This document shows positions 49,101 to 58,106 of a DNA stretch of 64,000 bases, piece after piece (position 1 is the first letter of the stretch; every line of letters begins with the position of its first letter). A program made the translations under genes and the position numbers. Below the pieces are notes generated by a model. That model did no database searches and was not told where the DNA came from. It was given only the letters and a program-made list of their open reading frames with translations. This stretch comes from Schizochytrium sp. CCTCC M209059 (taxonomy: Eukaryota > Sar > Bigyra > Thraustochytrida > Thraustochytriidae). The DNA lies in contig KN805378.1 in the NCBI GenBank assembly GCA_000818945.1, positions 329,523 through 393,522 on the forward strand. Reading direction: 5' to 3'.

Positions 49101-49780
49101 CCGAACGCCGTCTCGAAGACGCATTGGTCGAACGCGATCGCCTCGTCGAGGAGGTTGAAGGCCTTCGTGACCAGGCCATTCGGGCAGAGGAGGAGGCGGC
49201 GCAGTATGTCCGATCCAACGAAGAACTTGCAGTCCTCCGCGAGCGACTACGCGCTGTCGAGGCGACAGCGCGCCAAGACCGTCCTCAGCATCATTATGAA
49301 GATTATCGCCCAATCTCGCGCGAAACATGGAGCCGGTCTTCTCGCGCGCCCCCTGGCTCTTCGTCGCATGTCGCTTCATCCCCACGACGGACGAGACCGT
49401 ATCGAGATGCAAAGCCACGTACCCCGCAATTATCAGGGCATCGAGGGCCACCGAGGACGCCCCCATCATCGTCGTCGTCGACGTCGCGCCGAATCTCCGG
49501 CCCGCGCTCCCCTCGCAGTGATGCGCTTACGGATGAAGACATGATTGAACGCGCGGCGCGAGCAGCTGCGGACCACACGGTAGCTTCGCTGAGCAACGTT
49601 CTAAATCGAAGCAGCCATCAAGGCGAGGTGAGAGGTGCAACTTCTGAAGCAGCTTCGGACGTCGAAGGTGATCCTGTTCGAGATGCCTTGGCGCAGAGTC
49701 TCCGCGATAAGGAAGCAGAAGTCAAGCAACTTAAACGTCGCATCGACGCTCTTGCACATACCAACATCACTTTCGTGTGA
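45947..49780 (+). CDS. Degenerate kinesin-like (pseudokinesin) coiled-coil protein
   Basis: 1277 aa from ATG 45947. Residues 95-420 keep the plan of a kinesin motor domain: GFDRVFREQVTDEVVF (116 onward), ADTCAVVCGAVRGRKGAA (147-163) at the P-loop position, RFKVFLSVLYVYPDQVVDAL (190-209) at the SFxEIYNE segment, GPFRDAKLTHVLK (368-380) for YRDSKLTxLLQ, and GPLRFAERALRAV (407-419). The ATPase motifs are lost: the P-loop lacks GxTGSGKT, the switch I SSRSH position reads APMHRVV, and switch II DLAGSE reads LLEANLSS. A long charged coiled coil spans about 560-1140, then a Ser/Arg-rich tail ending in a short coil. Probably a non-motile microtubule-associated or tethering protein. Confidence 0.75.
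46085..46113. repeat. (AGC)n poly-Ser codon run
   Basis: About nine AGC repeats encoding the Ser run at residues 47-55 of the kinesin-like protein. Confidence 0.9.
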
Positions 49781-49938
49781 AAAAGTTATTCCTTACTCTG
49801 CTGTCTCTCATCAAACGGGAATTTTTTAATGTGAACTTTTATCTACAGTCAGTCAGGCCCAGGCCTAGGCTCAAATATTTTCTCTACATTGACGGACCTA
49901 CGTCTTCTTTGTATTATCATTGTTTACTCTTTTGCTTG

Positions 49939-52900
49939 TTAGCGGCGAGCTCGAGATCTCGAATGCGATGCTCGAGTCGGACTGCGTGCAAGCATAATTG
50001 GATGTGCATCACTTCGATGCAACCAATTGCAAAATGCAGCAAGTGCTGCAGGTAGTTCCTTGCGCTTTTTCAGGCTCACACAAAGCATTGGATATCGACT
50101 AAAGGCGTCCCAAAACGTCATTTCTGCCAGATTTTTCCCCAGGCTCACCTTGTGACTCTTTCCATAATGAGTCCATGCGTCTGTATTCCGTGAGCTCGCT
50201 TGTCGCGCGCCTCCATGCTCCTCCTCGTCAGACGACGCATGGTCACAGTCCGCCATGTCTAGAGGAGGTTCTGCCTCGAACCACGCTGCAAGCCGCGCAA
50301 AGATTTGCAGGTGCGCTTCCGTGGCATCGCGCTCGAGTCGATCCTGCCAATAGTGTAAATAGGGGAGGTCATCGATGTGAACAGAACGAAACGATTTGCG
50401 CGAGTAACGACCACAAAAGAAAAACAGATTCTCGCCATCCTGGGCCCATGTCTCGCGCGAGTCGTACGCAGAACGTTTGCTGGACGACTTGCCTTGAGCT
50501 TGAACCTTCTTTTGTGAAAGAGGAAGCACGTGCAAAAGCGTATCGAGGGGCTCTACGAGGATTTCCCATGTTGCGCGGGATTGCATATGGTAGCGCGCTT
50601 CGGGGAAAACCAAAAGTCTCTGCATGGACCTCTGCACGATCCCAAAAATTCGTGCAATAAGTTGCGTTCTCGATCTGCTCTCAAAATACTCTTGCGCGGA
50701 ACTTTTGGGTGAATGTCTTCGCCCAACGAGCTGCCGCACGTATGTGTTGATGAGGCCGTCTCTTGACGCTCCAAATCCATCTAGATGGGGACTAAAGAGT
50801 CTGTGGCGCTCTAGAACGCGAATCGCCTTAGACTGCTCGCTAGGAGACACGTTGTGAGCTTGCAGCAAATGCTGCGACACAGCATCCACACTTGTGAGAC
50901 ACATGCCTGCGGCACCGACGAGATCGCCACCGTGACAGAAAACATCAATTGGGTCCGGCAACACACACGCTGCACTCGGGAGAAACGTGCTTGGATTTGA
51001 GTCCGCGATCAGGTCGTCAATCGCCCATGCGTAGCAAATGGGACACACATGCAGTTTGCGCGCAAAACTTGTGTCCTTGCTTTCATGGCGGACGCCAAGA
51101 TGAGCTTCAGAGGGTTCTTTGATCCATGCGGATGAGCCGCATGCGGCCTCACGCAGCAAGCCTTTACGCGATTGACCAGCGGGCTCGAACTCGGTTGAAA
51201 AGTCGATGACGAGACCTGCACCCTGCGTCTTTCCGCTCTCTTCGGACACATGAATACTATTCGAACTTTTGCTACTCTCCTCCCTTGTCGAATGATTCTC
51301 TGTAGCCTCCACTAGACTTGCGTACCGTACGCGTTTGGAAGTAGACGTCTTGGAAAGCGCCGCAGATGAAAGAGGTGCCGGCATCAAAGATCGCGCCGTC
51401 CCATGGTCGCTTCCTGATGATGCGGTGAACGTTGAAGGGAGCCTTGAAGCTGCAGCTGTTTTAGCTTTTGCTGCTTTCGAGTTGGTGGCCCCCGAACGAG
51501 GTCCAGCGAGCGTCATATTTGCGTTCCGAGCGGAGTTTAAGTCATTCCTCTTCCTCTTAAAGCGAGTTTGCACCTGCTTTTGCGATTTGCTCGGCGAATC
51601 TGGTCCATGCTCAGACCCATTTTGCTCCTGGTCTTCATCTTTCTCGGCGCAGCGTGAGTTTTCCTTGACGACGGCATCATCTTCAAGCATGTCACGAGTC
51701 AGCTCGCACACGGAGCGAAGTTCCATCGCTGTCAGGTCCGTTTGACTCGTCTTCAAGGCATTCTTAGAGCGAAGTTGAGCGAAAAAGGTCGGCAAGTGCG
51801 ACGGAGAGGTTGTTTCTGAAAATACGCCTCGTTTCCCCGAGTCTGCCCGCTCAATGCGGAAACGTCCGAAATCCTCCGTGACAGCAGCACTTTCGAGAAT
51901 GTACTCACGAAGTTCTGCTTCGTTTTCGCGGCCGACAAAGTCTTGACCTCGTACAGATGAATCCACTTTGAAACGATGTTTTGGCCTGATGAGAATCGAC
52001 GTCTCACTCGCGTCTTTGCCACCTCGCCCCTGCAGGCCACCAAGAGCCCAGCCTCTTGCGACAAAATAGTCCACATAATCTTGACAATGCAACGGGCCGA
52101 GCATGTCAAGAAAGAGAACACGTGCTGCTCGGTTGTCAAAGGCCACTTCTTGTGTCTGAGATGCTGATACACTATTACTGCATCGACTCGATGACGCAGC
52201 GGTTTTTTGTTCTTTAGTAAGCGCAGTGTCTGCGCTGCCGCTGTGAGCGCACTCGAATGCCGCAAATTCCTCGCGAAGCTCAGGGAACTCGGTCAAAGCA
52301 GACTCAAGGTCGGTATCGACGTAGAAATAATCGTGCTCTCGACGCGAGGTTCCCTCGCGATAAAGATGCCCTGGTCGCAGAAGCGCATCAATCGTAAAAG
52401 GGGGCTCAACGTGTCCAAGGACAAACCCCTTGCGTTTAAGAAAAGCCAATAGTAAACGCTCTCTTGATGGGTGATCAGCAGAAACCAAGGCAGATTGTTC
52501 ATTCTCCTCAGAGGGGGCGGTGTCAAGTTCGCGTACTTGGCGTGCCGTCTCCGCGGCTGCCGACTCTGCCGACGATGCAGACCGTTTTTGTGATGGTGAG
52601 AGTTGTTTATCATGCGCGCTTGATGCGGATTTCGTTGCTGCTGGCGTCACTAGCTCGTCTTCATTGTCATGGGAGGATCCGTGGTCCCGCTCGTCGTCAG
52701 CTACTTGAGTTTCTCTTGCACTCGCCCCGTGTAGCGAAGCAATCGAATGATGAGTGTTGACGCGAGGTGATGCGGTCTCCGGCAACTTTTCGGATTCCCC
52801 ATCATTTGAAGCGCTATCATGTGTAGCAGCACTAGCATATGCGAGATGCTCTGCTTCCCGGGTAAGATGAAGGTTTCGCGGAGCATCTGCAAGGTCCTCG

Positions 52901-53652
52901 TGGACGTCTTCTTCGCGAAAATCAACCGCGGCATCCGCGAGATCGTCTGCGCTTCCGCTGAGAATAGCCTCGCGCGAAGCAGCAGCCGCACGCCGCGCCT
53001 CGATTCGTGCAGTATCGGCAGTGTTAAAGTCAATAACAAGTCGACTGCAGTTTTTCTCGGCATTTCGTAAAAGGCGAACATGGTAAACTTCGATGGGGGC
53101 TCCAACATCTCGCGCATCCTGGTTTTCTTCATCCGAGAATGCAATACGAATGTTTCGCCCACGTAAACGCCAATCCCAGTTCTCGAAGCGTAACTGCGAA
53201 GCTTCGAGAGGAACATGTAATTGCTGCAAATCCGTTGTGGCTTTCTGTGGCTTCGCTTGGCCTAAGTTTGCAACAAGTGCTTCTTGTTCACCGCGACTCC
53301 CTTCTATTGCTGGGCCAAGCCGAGAGATGATGTCGCCTATCCTAACCTCGCGCGCCTCGCCGTTTGTGATTTCATTGGCGATTTTATCGAACATGCGCAA
53401 TTTATGCTCTTCAACGACGAGCGCAGCTTTGTCAATCTCGTGTTGCAATTTACGTTCTTCATGGATGCGATGCAGAATTTGACCTGCAACATCAGACGGG
53501 ACGCGTGCATCTCGATAGCGACTTTCACCTGCGATACTTTGCCGGATCGCAGCAGAGGCTGTCGTGTTCTGCGAACCCTCATATTCCTGTGAAATGTTGT
53601 CTGACTGATGGCCTGTGTCGATCCATTCGTCTCGATGGTTTGTGTTTGCCAT
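49939..53652 (-). CDS. Large unknown protein with a duplicated RPxH module
   Basis: 1237 aa from ATG 53652. The N-terminus (50-130) is a coiled coil. Residues 270-395 and 640-810 are polar and disordered. Two copies of a roughly 60-residue module stand out: 398-462 (FLKRKGFVLG ... LLRPGHLYR ... HDYFYVDTDLESALTEF) and 524-586 (YFVARGWALG ... ILIRPKHRFK ... DFVGRENEAELREYI). They share Gly-aromatic-x-Leu-Gly, an RPxH core and an aromatic/acidic end. This resembles the GW...RPG...DYF...EE module that I recall from oomycete proteins (from memory). Later, HVCPICYAW and a C/H-rich segment near LLQAHNV could bind zinc. There is no enzyme motif. It converges on the pseudokinesin with 158 bases between stops. 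Confidence 0.8.
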   Translation of the reverse strand: MANTNHRDEWIDTGHQSDNISQEYEGSQNTTASAAIRQSIAGESRYRDARVPSDVAGQILHRIHEERKLQHEIDKAALVVEEHKLRMFDKIANEITNGEAREVRIGDIISRLGPAIEGSRGEQEALVANLGQAKPQKATTDLQQLHVPLEASQLRFENWDWRLRGRNIRIAFSDEENQDARDVGAPIEVYHVRLLRNAEKNCSRLVIDFNTADTARIEARRAAAASREAILSGSADDLADAAVDFREEDVHEDLADAPRNLHLTREAEHLAYASAATHDSASNDGESEKLPETASPRVNTHHSIASLHGASARETQVADDERDHGSSHDNEDELVTPAATKSASSAHDKQLSPSQKRSASSAESAAAETARQVRELDTAPSEENEQSALVSADHPSRERLLLAFLKRKGFVLGHVEPPFTIDALLRPGHLYREGTSRREHDYFYVDTDLESALTEFPELREEFAAFECAHSGSADTALTKEQKTAASSSRCSNSVSASQTQEVAFDNRAARVLFLDMLGPLHCQDYVDYFVARGWALGGLQGRGGKDASETSILIRPKHRFKVDSSVRGQDFVGRENEAELREYILESAAVTEDFGRFRIERADSGKRGVFSETTSPSHLPTFFAQLRSKNALKTSQTDLTAMELRSVCELTRDMLEDDAVVKENSRCAEKDEDQEQNGSEHGPDSPSKSQKQVQTRFKRKRNDLNSARNANMTLAGPRSGATNSKAAKAKTAAASRLPSTFTASSGSDHGTARSLMPAPLSSAALSKTSTSKRVRYASLVEATENHSTREESSKSSNSIHVSEESGKTQGAGLVIDFSTEFEPAGQSRKGLLREAACGSSAWIKEPSEAHLGVRHESKDTSFARKLHVCPICYAWAIDDLIADSNPSTFLPSAACVLPDPIDVFCHGGDLVGAAGMCLTSVDAVSQHLLQAHNVSPSEQSKAIRVLERHRLFSPHLDGFGASRDGLINTYVRQLVGRRHSPKSSAQEYFESRSRTQLIARIFGIVQRSMQRLLVFPEARYHMQSRATWEILVEPLDTLLHVLPLSQKKVQAQGKSSSKRSAYDSRETWAQDGENLFFFCGRYSRKSFRSVHIDDLPYLHYWQDRLERDATEAHLQIFARLAAWFEAEPPLDMADCDHASSDEEEHGGARQASSRNTDAWTHYGKSHKVSLGKNLAEMTFWDAFSRYPMLCVSLKKRKELPAALAAFCNWLHRSDAHPIMLARSPTRASHSRSRARR

Positions 53653-55148
53653 CCTTTCCTTTTTCTTTTTCGTGGAGACAGAAGAGAATCAGGCGAAATC
53701 TATCTCTTGGAGGCGGCACGAACCCTTCACAGGCGCGTCTTTGCAAGCAATTTCAAAGAACTCAGTCGGCGAGGACCTGTGATCGGATCCGTTGCTGCCA
53801 GCCTTGTTCTTGTTTGGGGGATTATTATTTCTTTTCCTTTTTTTTTTTGACAAGGGCACACCGCGGTTCCGTGGGTGCAAGCTCAGATGACTCTCTTAAT
53901 TGTCGGGATCGAAGGTGTCGCGCGCGCGACAGAAGAAGGGGCGCGTATGCGCCTCTGTTCGACTCCACGCTCCCAGTACTGACTTGTGTCTCGCGAGCGA
54001 GCACAGAGCCGGCCTAGGAGACGAGGAAAATTGTAGAGTCCTTTTTTCTTTTCTCTGCCGATGACCCGCGCAAGGCTCCGCGTGACCGCTTTCCGCAGGC
54101 TCTTGGTCTCAGATCCAACCTCTGTAGCTGATAACAGGCGACACGAGAGCCACGCACGGGCCTCTGGACACGTTTTGCCGTCAAGGACGGCTCGACCCAA
54201 GTTGCCTCGCTCCTGCGTCTCAGGTTTCATGTCTGCTTTTCGCAATAAGACGGAAAGAGCTTCACTTTCCGGGTCGTAGCATCAGGCTTAATGATCGTGT
54301 TGCAAGATTAGGCTACCGATGTTGGCAAAACGGAAAAGCGAAAGGAATGTGCCATCGAAGCGTGAGGTAGACCTCGGTGGTGTTCGACTGTCAACATCTT
54401 TCATCGTCATTATTCAAGTTCGACATTCACTAAAATGCGCTTGTCACACAGGCGCATAGTGAGAACGTGAAACAGAACGTGGCCAGTCTCTTAGCACGTG
54501 AGCTGACGGAGACCGCTAGGCCGAGAGACAAAGACGACGACGACCTCGACGGCCTCGCGGCGCACGTTGACGTCCTTGTTGTTGAGTGTCAACTCCAAGA
54601 GTCTCAGCTCCCCCTCTGCAGCTCGTTACAATCCTGATTCGGGGCGATAAAGTGTTTCACCCTCCGAGTGTGAAACGATAGAAATTTCGCTCAGGCTAAA
54701 TGCGAGCAATTGCTCTTATCAAATAGCCGAGGGAAGATTGCGGTGATAATTGCAGCAATTCGGGATTGAATGATCTCTCATCAGATGTGATTGATTGGTA
54801 TTCATCTTACGCTGAGAGGGTCAACATCAGAGAGGGTCTGCAGGATTCGCTTTCATGCCTCAAAATCGGACCCCCTCGCAGCTTATAGCAGCTTGGTCTC
54901 CGTCGAGTCGTTTGAGGCGTTGTCAACGACGTGCATGTATATGATGTCAAAGCTTGGCTCAGGTACGTAAATAGTTTCGTGCAGCGCTACAATATGATCG
55001 AGGCTTTTTCCCTGAATGCTTCTTCGAAGCTTCGCAATCATGATCAAGGGCTTGCACGGTTGGCTGAGTCGCGGGGTCTCATTGCTTCCAAGTCCTGCGC
55101 TGTTCGTTTACAAGTTTTTTAACTAGAATTTTCTGTTTATTGTGTCCT
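53653..55148. other. Gene-poor stretch right of the large unknown gene
   Basis: 1.5 kb that must contain the promoter of the minus-strand large gene. Only short open frames (about 60-120 codons) without domain-like composition occur. A poly-T tract lies at 53837-53849. I see no tRNA, repeat array or transposon ends. Confidence 0.5.
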
Positions 55149-55310
55149 TCATTCGGGGTTTGGAAGGATGACAGCGAGGAGCAGTCTCAACAGGATCCGC
55201 TGAAGCGTTTCTTCGCGCGTTTCTGATGAGACATCGCTGGCACTCTTTGCAATCACTTCATTAAGATCATCGAGAAGCTGGATCAGTGCTTCTGTGTCAA
55301 CGCCTCTCAT
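55149..55310 (-). CDS. Small ORF, possible exon or gene remnant
   Basis: 53 codons from an ATG at 55310 to a TGA at 55149; the frame is open a further 15 codons upstream to a stop at 55356. The product (core EALIQLLDDLNEVIAKSASD, then LQRILLRLLLAVILPNPE) reads like a well-formed amphipathic C-terminal helix pair, more protein-like than any other frame in this 2.3-kb interval. It could be the last exon of a spliced gene, a short gene, or a decayed fragment. I do not recognise the family. Confidence 0.3.
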   Translation of the reverse strand: MRGVDTEALIQLLDDLNEVIAKSASDVSSETREETLQRILLRLLLAVILPNPE

Positions 55311-55931
55311 CTCATCGAACTCTAGTGCACCAAGGAAGTCGCTCTCTTGTCCTCTTCATAAGCGAATTCAATAGCATTCCTTGTTCACTTAATGGATGAC
55401 AAATTTGCCGTCAGCACCTTATCTAGCTTTTGAAGCTGTGGTGGCACCTGTACCGAGGCGCTCGAGTTTTTCAAGCCTAACTTTGCACACACAAAAAAGG
55501 ACAGTATGCAGAGACGTAAATGCCATCGCGCAGTCCTGCACTGTGCCAGCTTGGAATAGTTGTGTTTCTGATGTCCTTCAAACGAACAGAAAGTGCATCT
55601 CGGCCGCTGGTTAGTACGGTCAAAACGGGCCCCATGACTTTATTCTTTCGCGTTGCTGAAGGAGTAGCTTGACAAGGCAAGCGTGAGCTATGCGGCAGCC
55701 TCCTTCGGAACACAGTCGCAAGGCTAGCGCAAAGTTCTCCCTTTGCGCAGTTCTGCGCCTGTCCGCTGTCGATGGTATGACGCTTGGAGGAACGGTCAAG
55801 GCTTGCGCAGCCGTGCCGCCGAGTGTTCCCGGCAGTCAGACCTTTGGCTGATGTGCGGAATTCCGCAAGTGCCAGTTCTCCTGTCAAGTAGGGAAAATCA
55901 TTCACGTCCTACAGTCAGACGATCTTTAAAA
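55311..55931. other. 3' flank of SLC33A1, TGCGCA-rich
   Basis: No supported gene; a 142-codon minus-strand open frame (55477-55905) begins at GTG and lacks domain features. The segment 55720-55870 carries several TTTGCGCA, CTGCGCC, CTTGCGCA and TTCCGCAAGTGC words, echoing motifs seen in promoters here. Confidence 0.4.
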
Positions 55932-57560
55932 TTATACGCGGCGCGGCGCAATGCGCCACATGGAAATATCAAGGTTCTGAAGTCGGTCGAGGCGCTCCGC
56001 AAAGGCCATGTACCAGAGACAGCCCAGTAGCACACAACCAATAGACACGGGAATAAAGCCATCGACCCAAACCGGGCAGGTCTCGCCTGGGAGTTCCTTG
56101 CCCGTGCATGAGCGAATGGTGAGATGATCAACGATAAAGAGAACGAACTGATTGGGCCACTTGCTGCCAAGATTAGCAATGGTGTTCAGCAGTGTCATGT
56201 AAGTGCCGCCAATCGCCGGGTCGGAAACTTGCGCAAAGAAACCCATCATTGCAACAAACATGGCTGTCGAAAGGATCGAATGAACCACTAGCAGGCAAAG
56301 AAGCACGAGCAAGAAACCCCAGGGCAGACCATCTGGGTGGGCAGCAAAGTCGGGCGCGCCAATGACGAGAAACATGGAAAAGAGGCCGACAAAAACGCGC
56401 GGCAAGTAGGCGTTCTTGAAGAGCCCAGACAATGGGCGCCCCGAGGTTTCGCGAGAGATTATGCCTGGCAAAAGAATATTGAGCGGCGTGATAATAACGG
56501 TGAGGGAAGCAACGTGTTCTTTCTTCATGCCGCGTTCGACGAGCTTGCGCTGCGCAAGACTGTCAGCTGCGGCAAAGGCAACCCCACGCGTTGCGAGAAT
56601 GACCAAGAGCTCTCTTACCCCTGGGAGCGTGAGTACTGTGCGCATCTGGGCGTACGCCTCGCCAATTGAATCTGGGATATCGCCAGCTTCATGAGCTACG
56701 TTGAGCTCGCCGCCGGCCTCGGCGGCGCTCATCATCATCATCTCCTTGCGCTCTGCAGCCGCGCGCTCCTCTTCGCTGCGTTCGTGTTTAAAGACGGCAA
56801 TGAGGAGTGTGGAAGCAATGAAGATCCAGCCCCATATCCTCATAAACGTCGCGAGGTCACAATAGCCGTACATTTCGAGTCCCATGAACCCAGTAAACGC
56901 AAGAAAGAATCCAAATGTCTGACCCACGGCATTGCAGGTCGAGGCGTAGCCAATGTTTCTTCGGGCCAGCATCGTTACGGCCCATCCGTCGACAGCGACG
57001 TCCTGCGTAGCGGCGAGGAGATAGAATATGAAAAAAAGCGTTGTGAGCTCCATGACTTTGGGAGTGCCATCGGTCTCGCCCAGGAGAGTGTCGAGCTGGG
57101 AGGGCGCCCAGATGAGGAGGATTCCGATGAGTATCTGCGTTGGGACGAGCCAGGACTTGCGACGACCAAAGGCTCGAAAAAACACTGTGTCAACTACCGG
57201 TGCCCAGAGAATCTTGAGGCTGTACGGCCACGACACGCTGCTAAAAATACCTTGCTGCTCGAAGCTCAGACGTTTCTCTTGCAGAATGAGGTCCATGGTC
57301 TGGCTCAGGCCCAAGGGGACGCCTTGCAACGTGTACAGCACCAGCAGGATGGCCACGTTCACGTAGTCTCCCTGGAGGCCCCGTTTGTCTGTTTCCGTGC
57401 CGGCATTGGACTTGCTGGGCCCAAGCCTTGCAGTCGCCTCGGACTGGTCCACAGGGTTTCGGATGTGGTCGTAAGCGTGTTGACTTTGGCCAGGAGCGCC
57501 TCGCCGCATGCCGGCTGTTTCTTGGTTCGTGGGCGCAGTTCTTCTCCGAGGGGCATGCAT
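55932..57560 (-). CDS. SLC33A1: Acetyl-CoA transporter AT-1
   Basis: 542 aa from ATG 57560. SLC33A1/AT-1 carries cytosolic acetyl-CoA into the ER and Golgi lumen for protein and glycan acetylation. After a polar N-terminus of about 60 residues come about a dozen hydrophobic helices. Family strings are LLVLYTLQGVPLGLSQTMDL, FSSVSWPYSLKILWAPVVDT, FGRRKSWLVPTQ, LLAATQDVAVDGWAVTML and GYASTCNAVGQTFGFFL, which follow human SLC33A1 closely. A Glu/Lys-rich cytosolic loop (HERSEEERAAAERKE) lies mid-protein. The C-terminal FVDG-type loop with paired Cys (SCTGKELPGETCPVWVDG) is also typical. Length is close to the animal protein (about 550 aa). Confidence 0.95.
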   Translation of the reverse strand: MHAPRRRTAPTNQETAGMRRGAPGQSQHAYDHIRNPVDQSEATARLGPSKSNAGTETDKRGLQGDYVNVAILLVLYTLQGVPLGLSQTMDLILQEKRLSFEQQGIFSSVSWPYSLKILWAPVVDTVFFRAFGRRKSWLVPTQILIGILLIWAPSQLDTLLGETDGTPKVMELTTLFFIFYLLAATQDVAVDGWAVTMLARRNIGYASTCNAVGQTFGFFLAFTGFMGLEMYGYCDLATFMRIWGWIFIASTLLIAVFKHERSEEERAAAERKEMMMMSAAEAGGELNVAHEAGDIPDSIGEAYAQMRTVLTLPGVRELLVILATRGVAFAAADSLAQRKLVERGMKKEHVASLTVIITPLNILLPGIISRETSGRPLSGLFKNAYLPRVFVGLFSMFLVIGAPDFAAHPDGLPWGFLLVLLCLLVVHSILSTAMFVAMMGFFAQVSDPAIGGTYMTLLNTIANLGSKWPNQFVLFIVDHLTIRSCTGKELPGETCPVWVDGFIPVSIGCVLLGCLWYMAFAERLDRLQNLDISMWRIAPRRV

Positions 57561-58106
57561 CGCGTCGCAAGGCCACGCCTGAGCGGCTGTTCACCGCGCT
57601 GCGCCACTCCGCGCCGCACTTGACTGGCCGCCTCAGCCTTTTCCTTCGCCAGTCTGGAAGAGGTTCTGGTTGCACCAACCTTTTTTTCCTTTTTATATTC
57701 GTAGGAGCCTACAGATTGACACTGGCTCTGAGAACAGCCGGTCTGCGAGGCGGGCGTAGGCTAGGCTGCCTACTACAAAGAGAGAGAGAGAGACAGAGAG
57801 CGAAAGAGAGATTGAGAGACAGAAAGAGCAGATGCACATTCGATAAAATCCGAAGAAGAGGCCCGCTCACCCATACGGAGGCTCACTAAATTCTTCCCGA
57901 CGCAGCTGACGAAGGCTCAGGAGAAAAAGAAAAAGAAAAGGCAACATAAGAAAAAGATCACGAAGACGGAAACATGGGACAGAGTTGCAGGTGGCTCGTA
58001 GCACTATAAGAGTTGGTTTTCACAAGACAAGGCAAGAAAGAAAACAAAAGGAATACTATCAGCGAGAATGATATGGCTTTCGAACAGGGCAAGGGTGTGA
58101 AGGAAG
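57561..58106. promoter_or_regulatory. SLC33A1 promoter and eIF3c 3' flank
   Basis: 546 bases. A GA-rich run (AGAGAGAGAGAGACAGAGAG) lies at 57778-57800 with further GAGA words to 57830. A-rich AAGAAAAAGAAAAAG tracts (57920-57960) lie toward the eIF3c stop. No gene evident. Confidence 0.45.
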
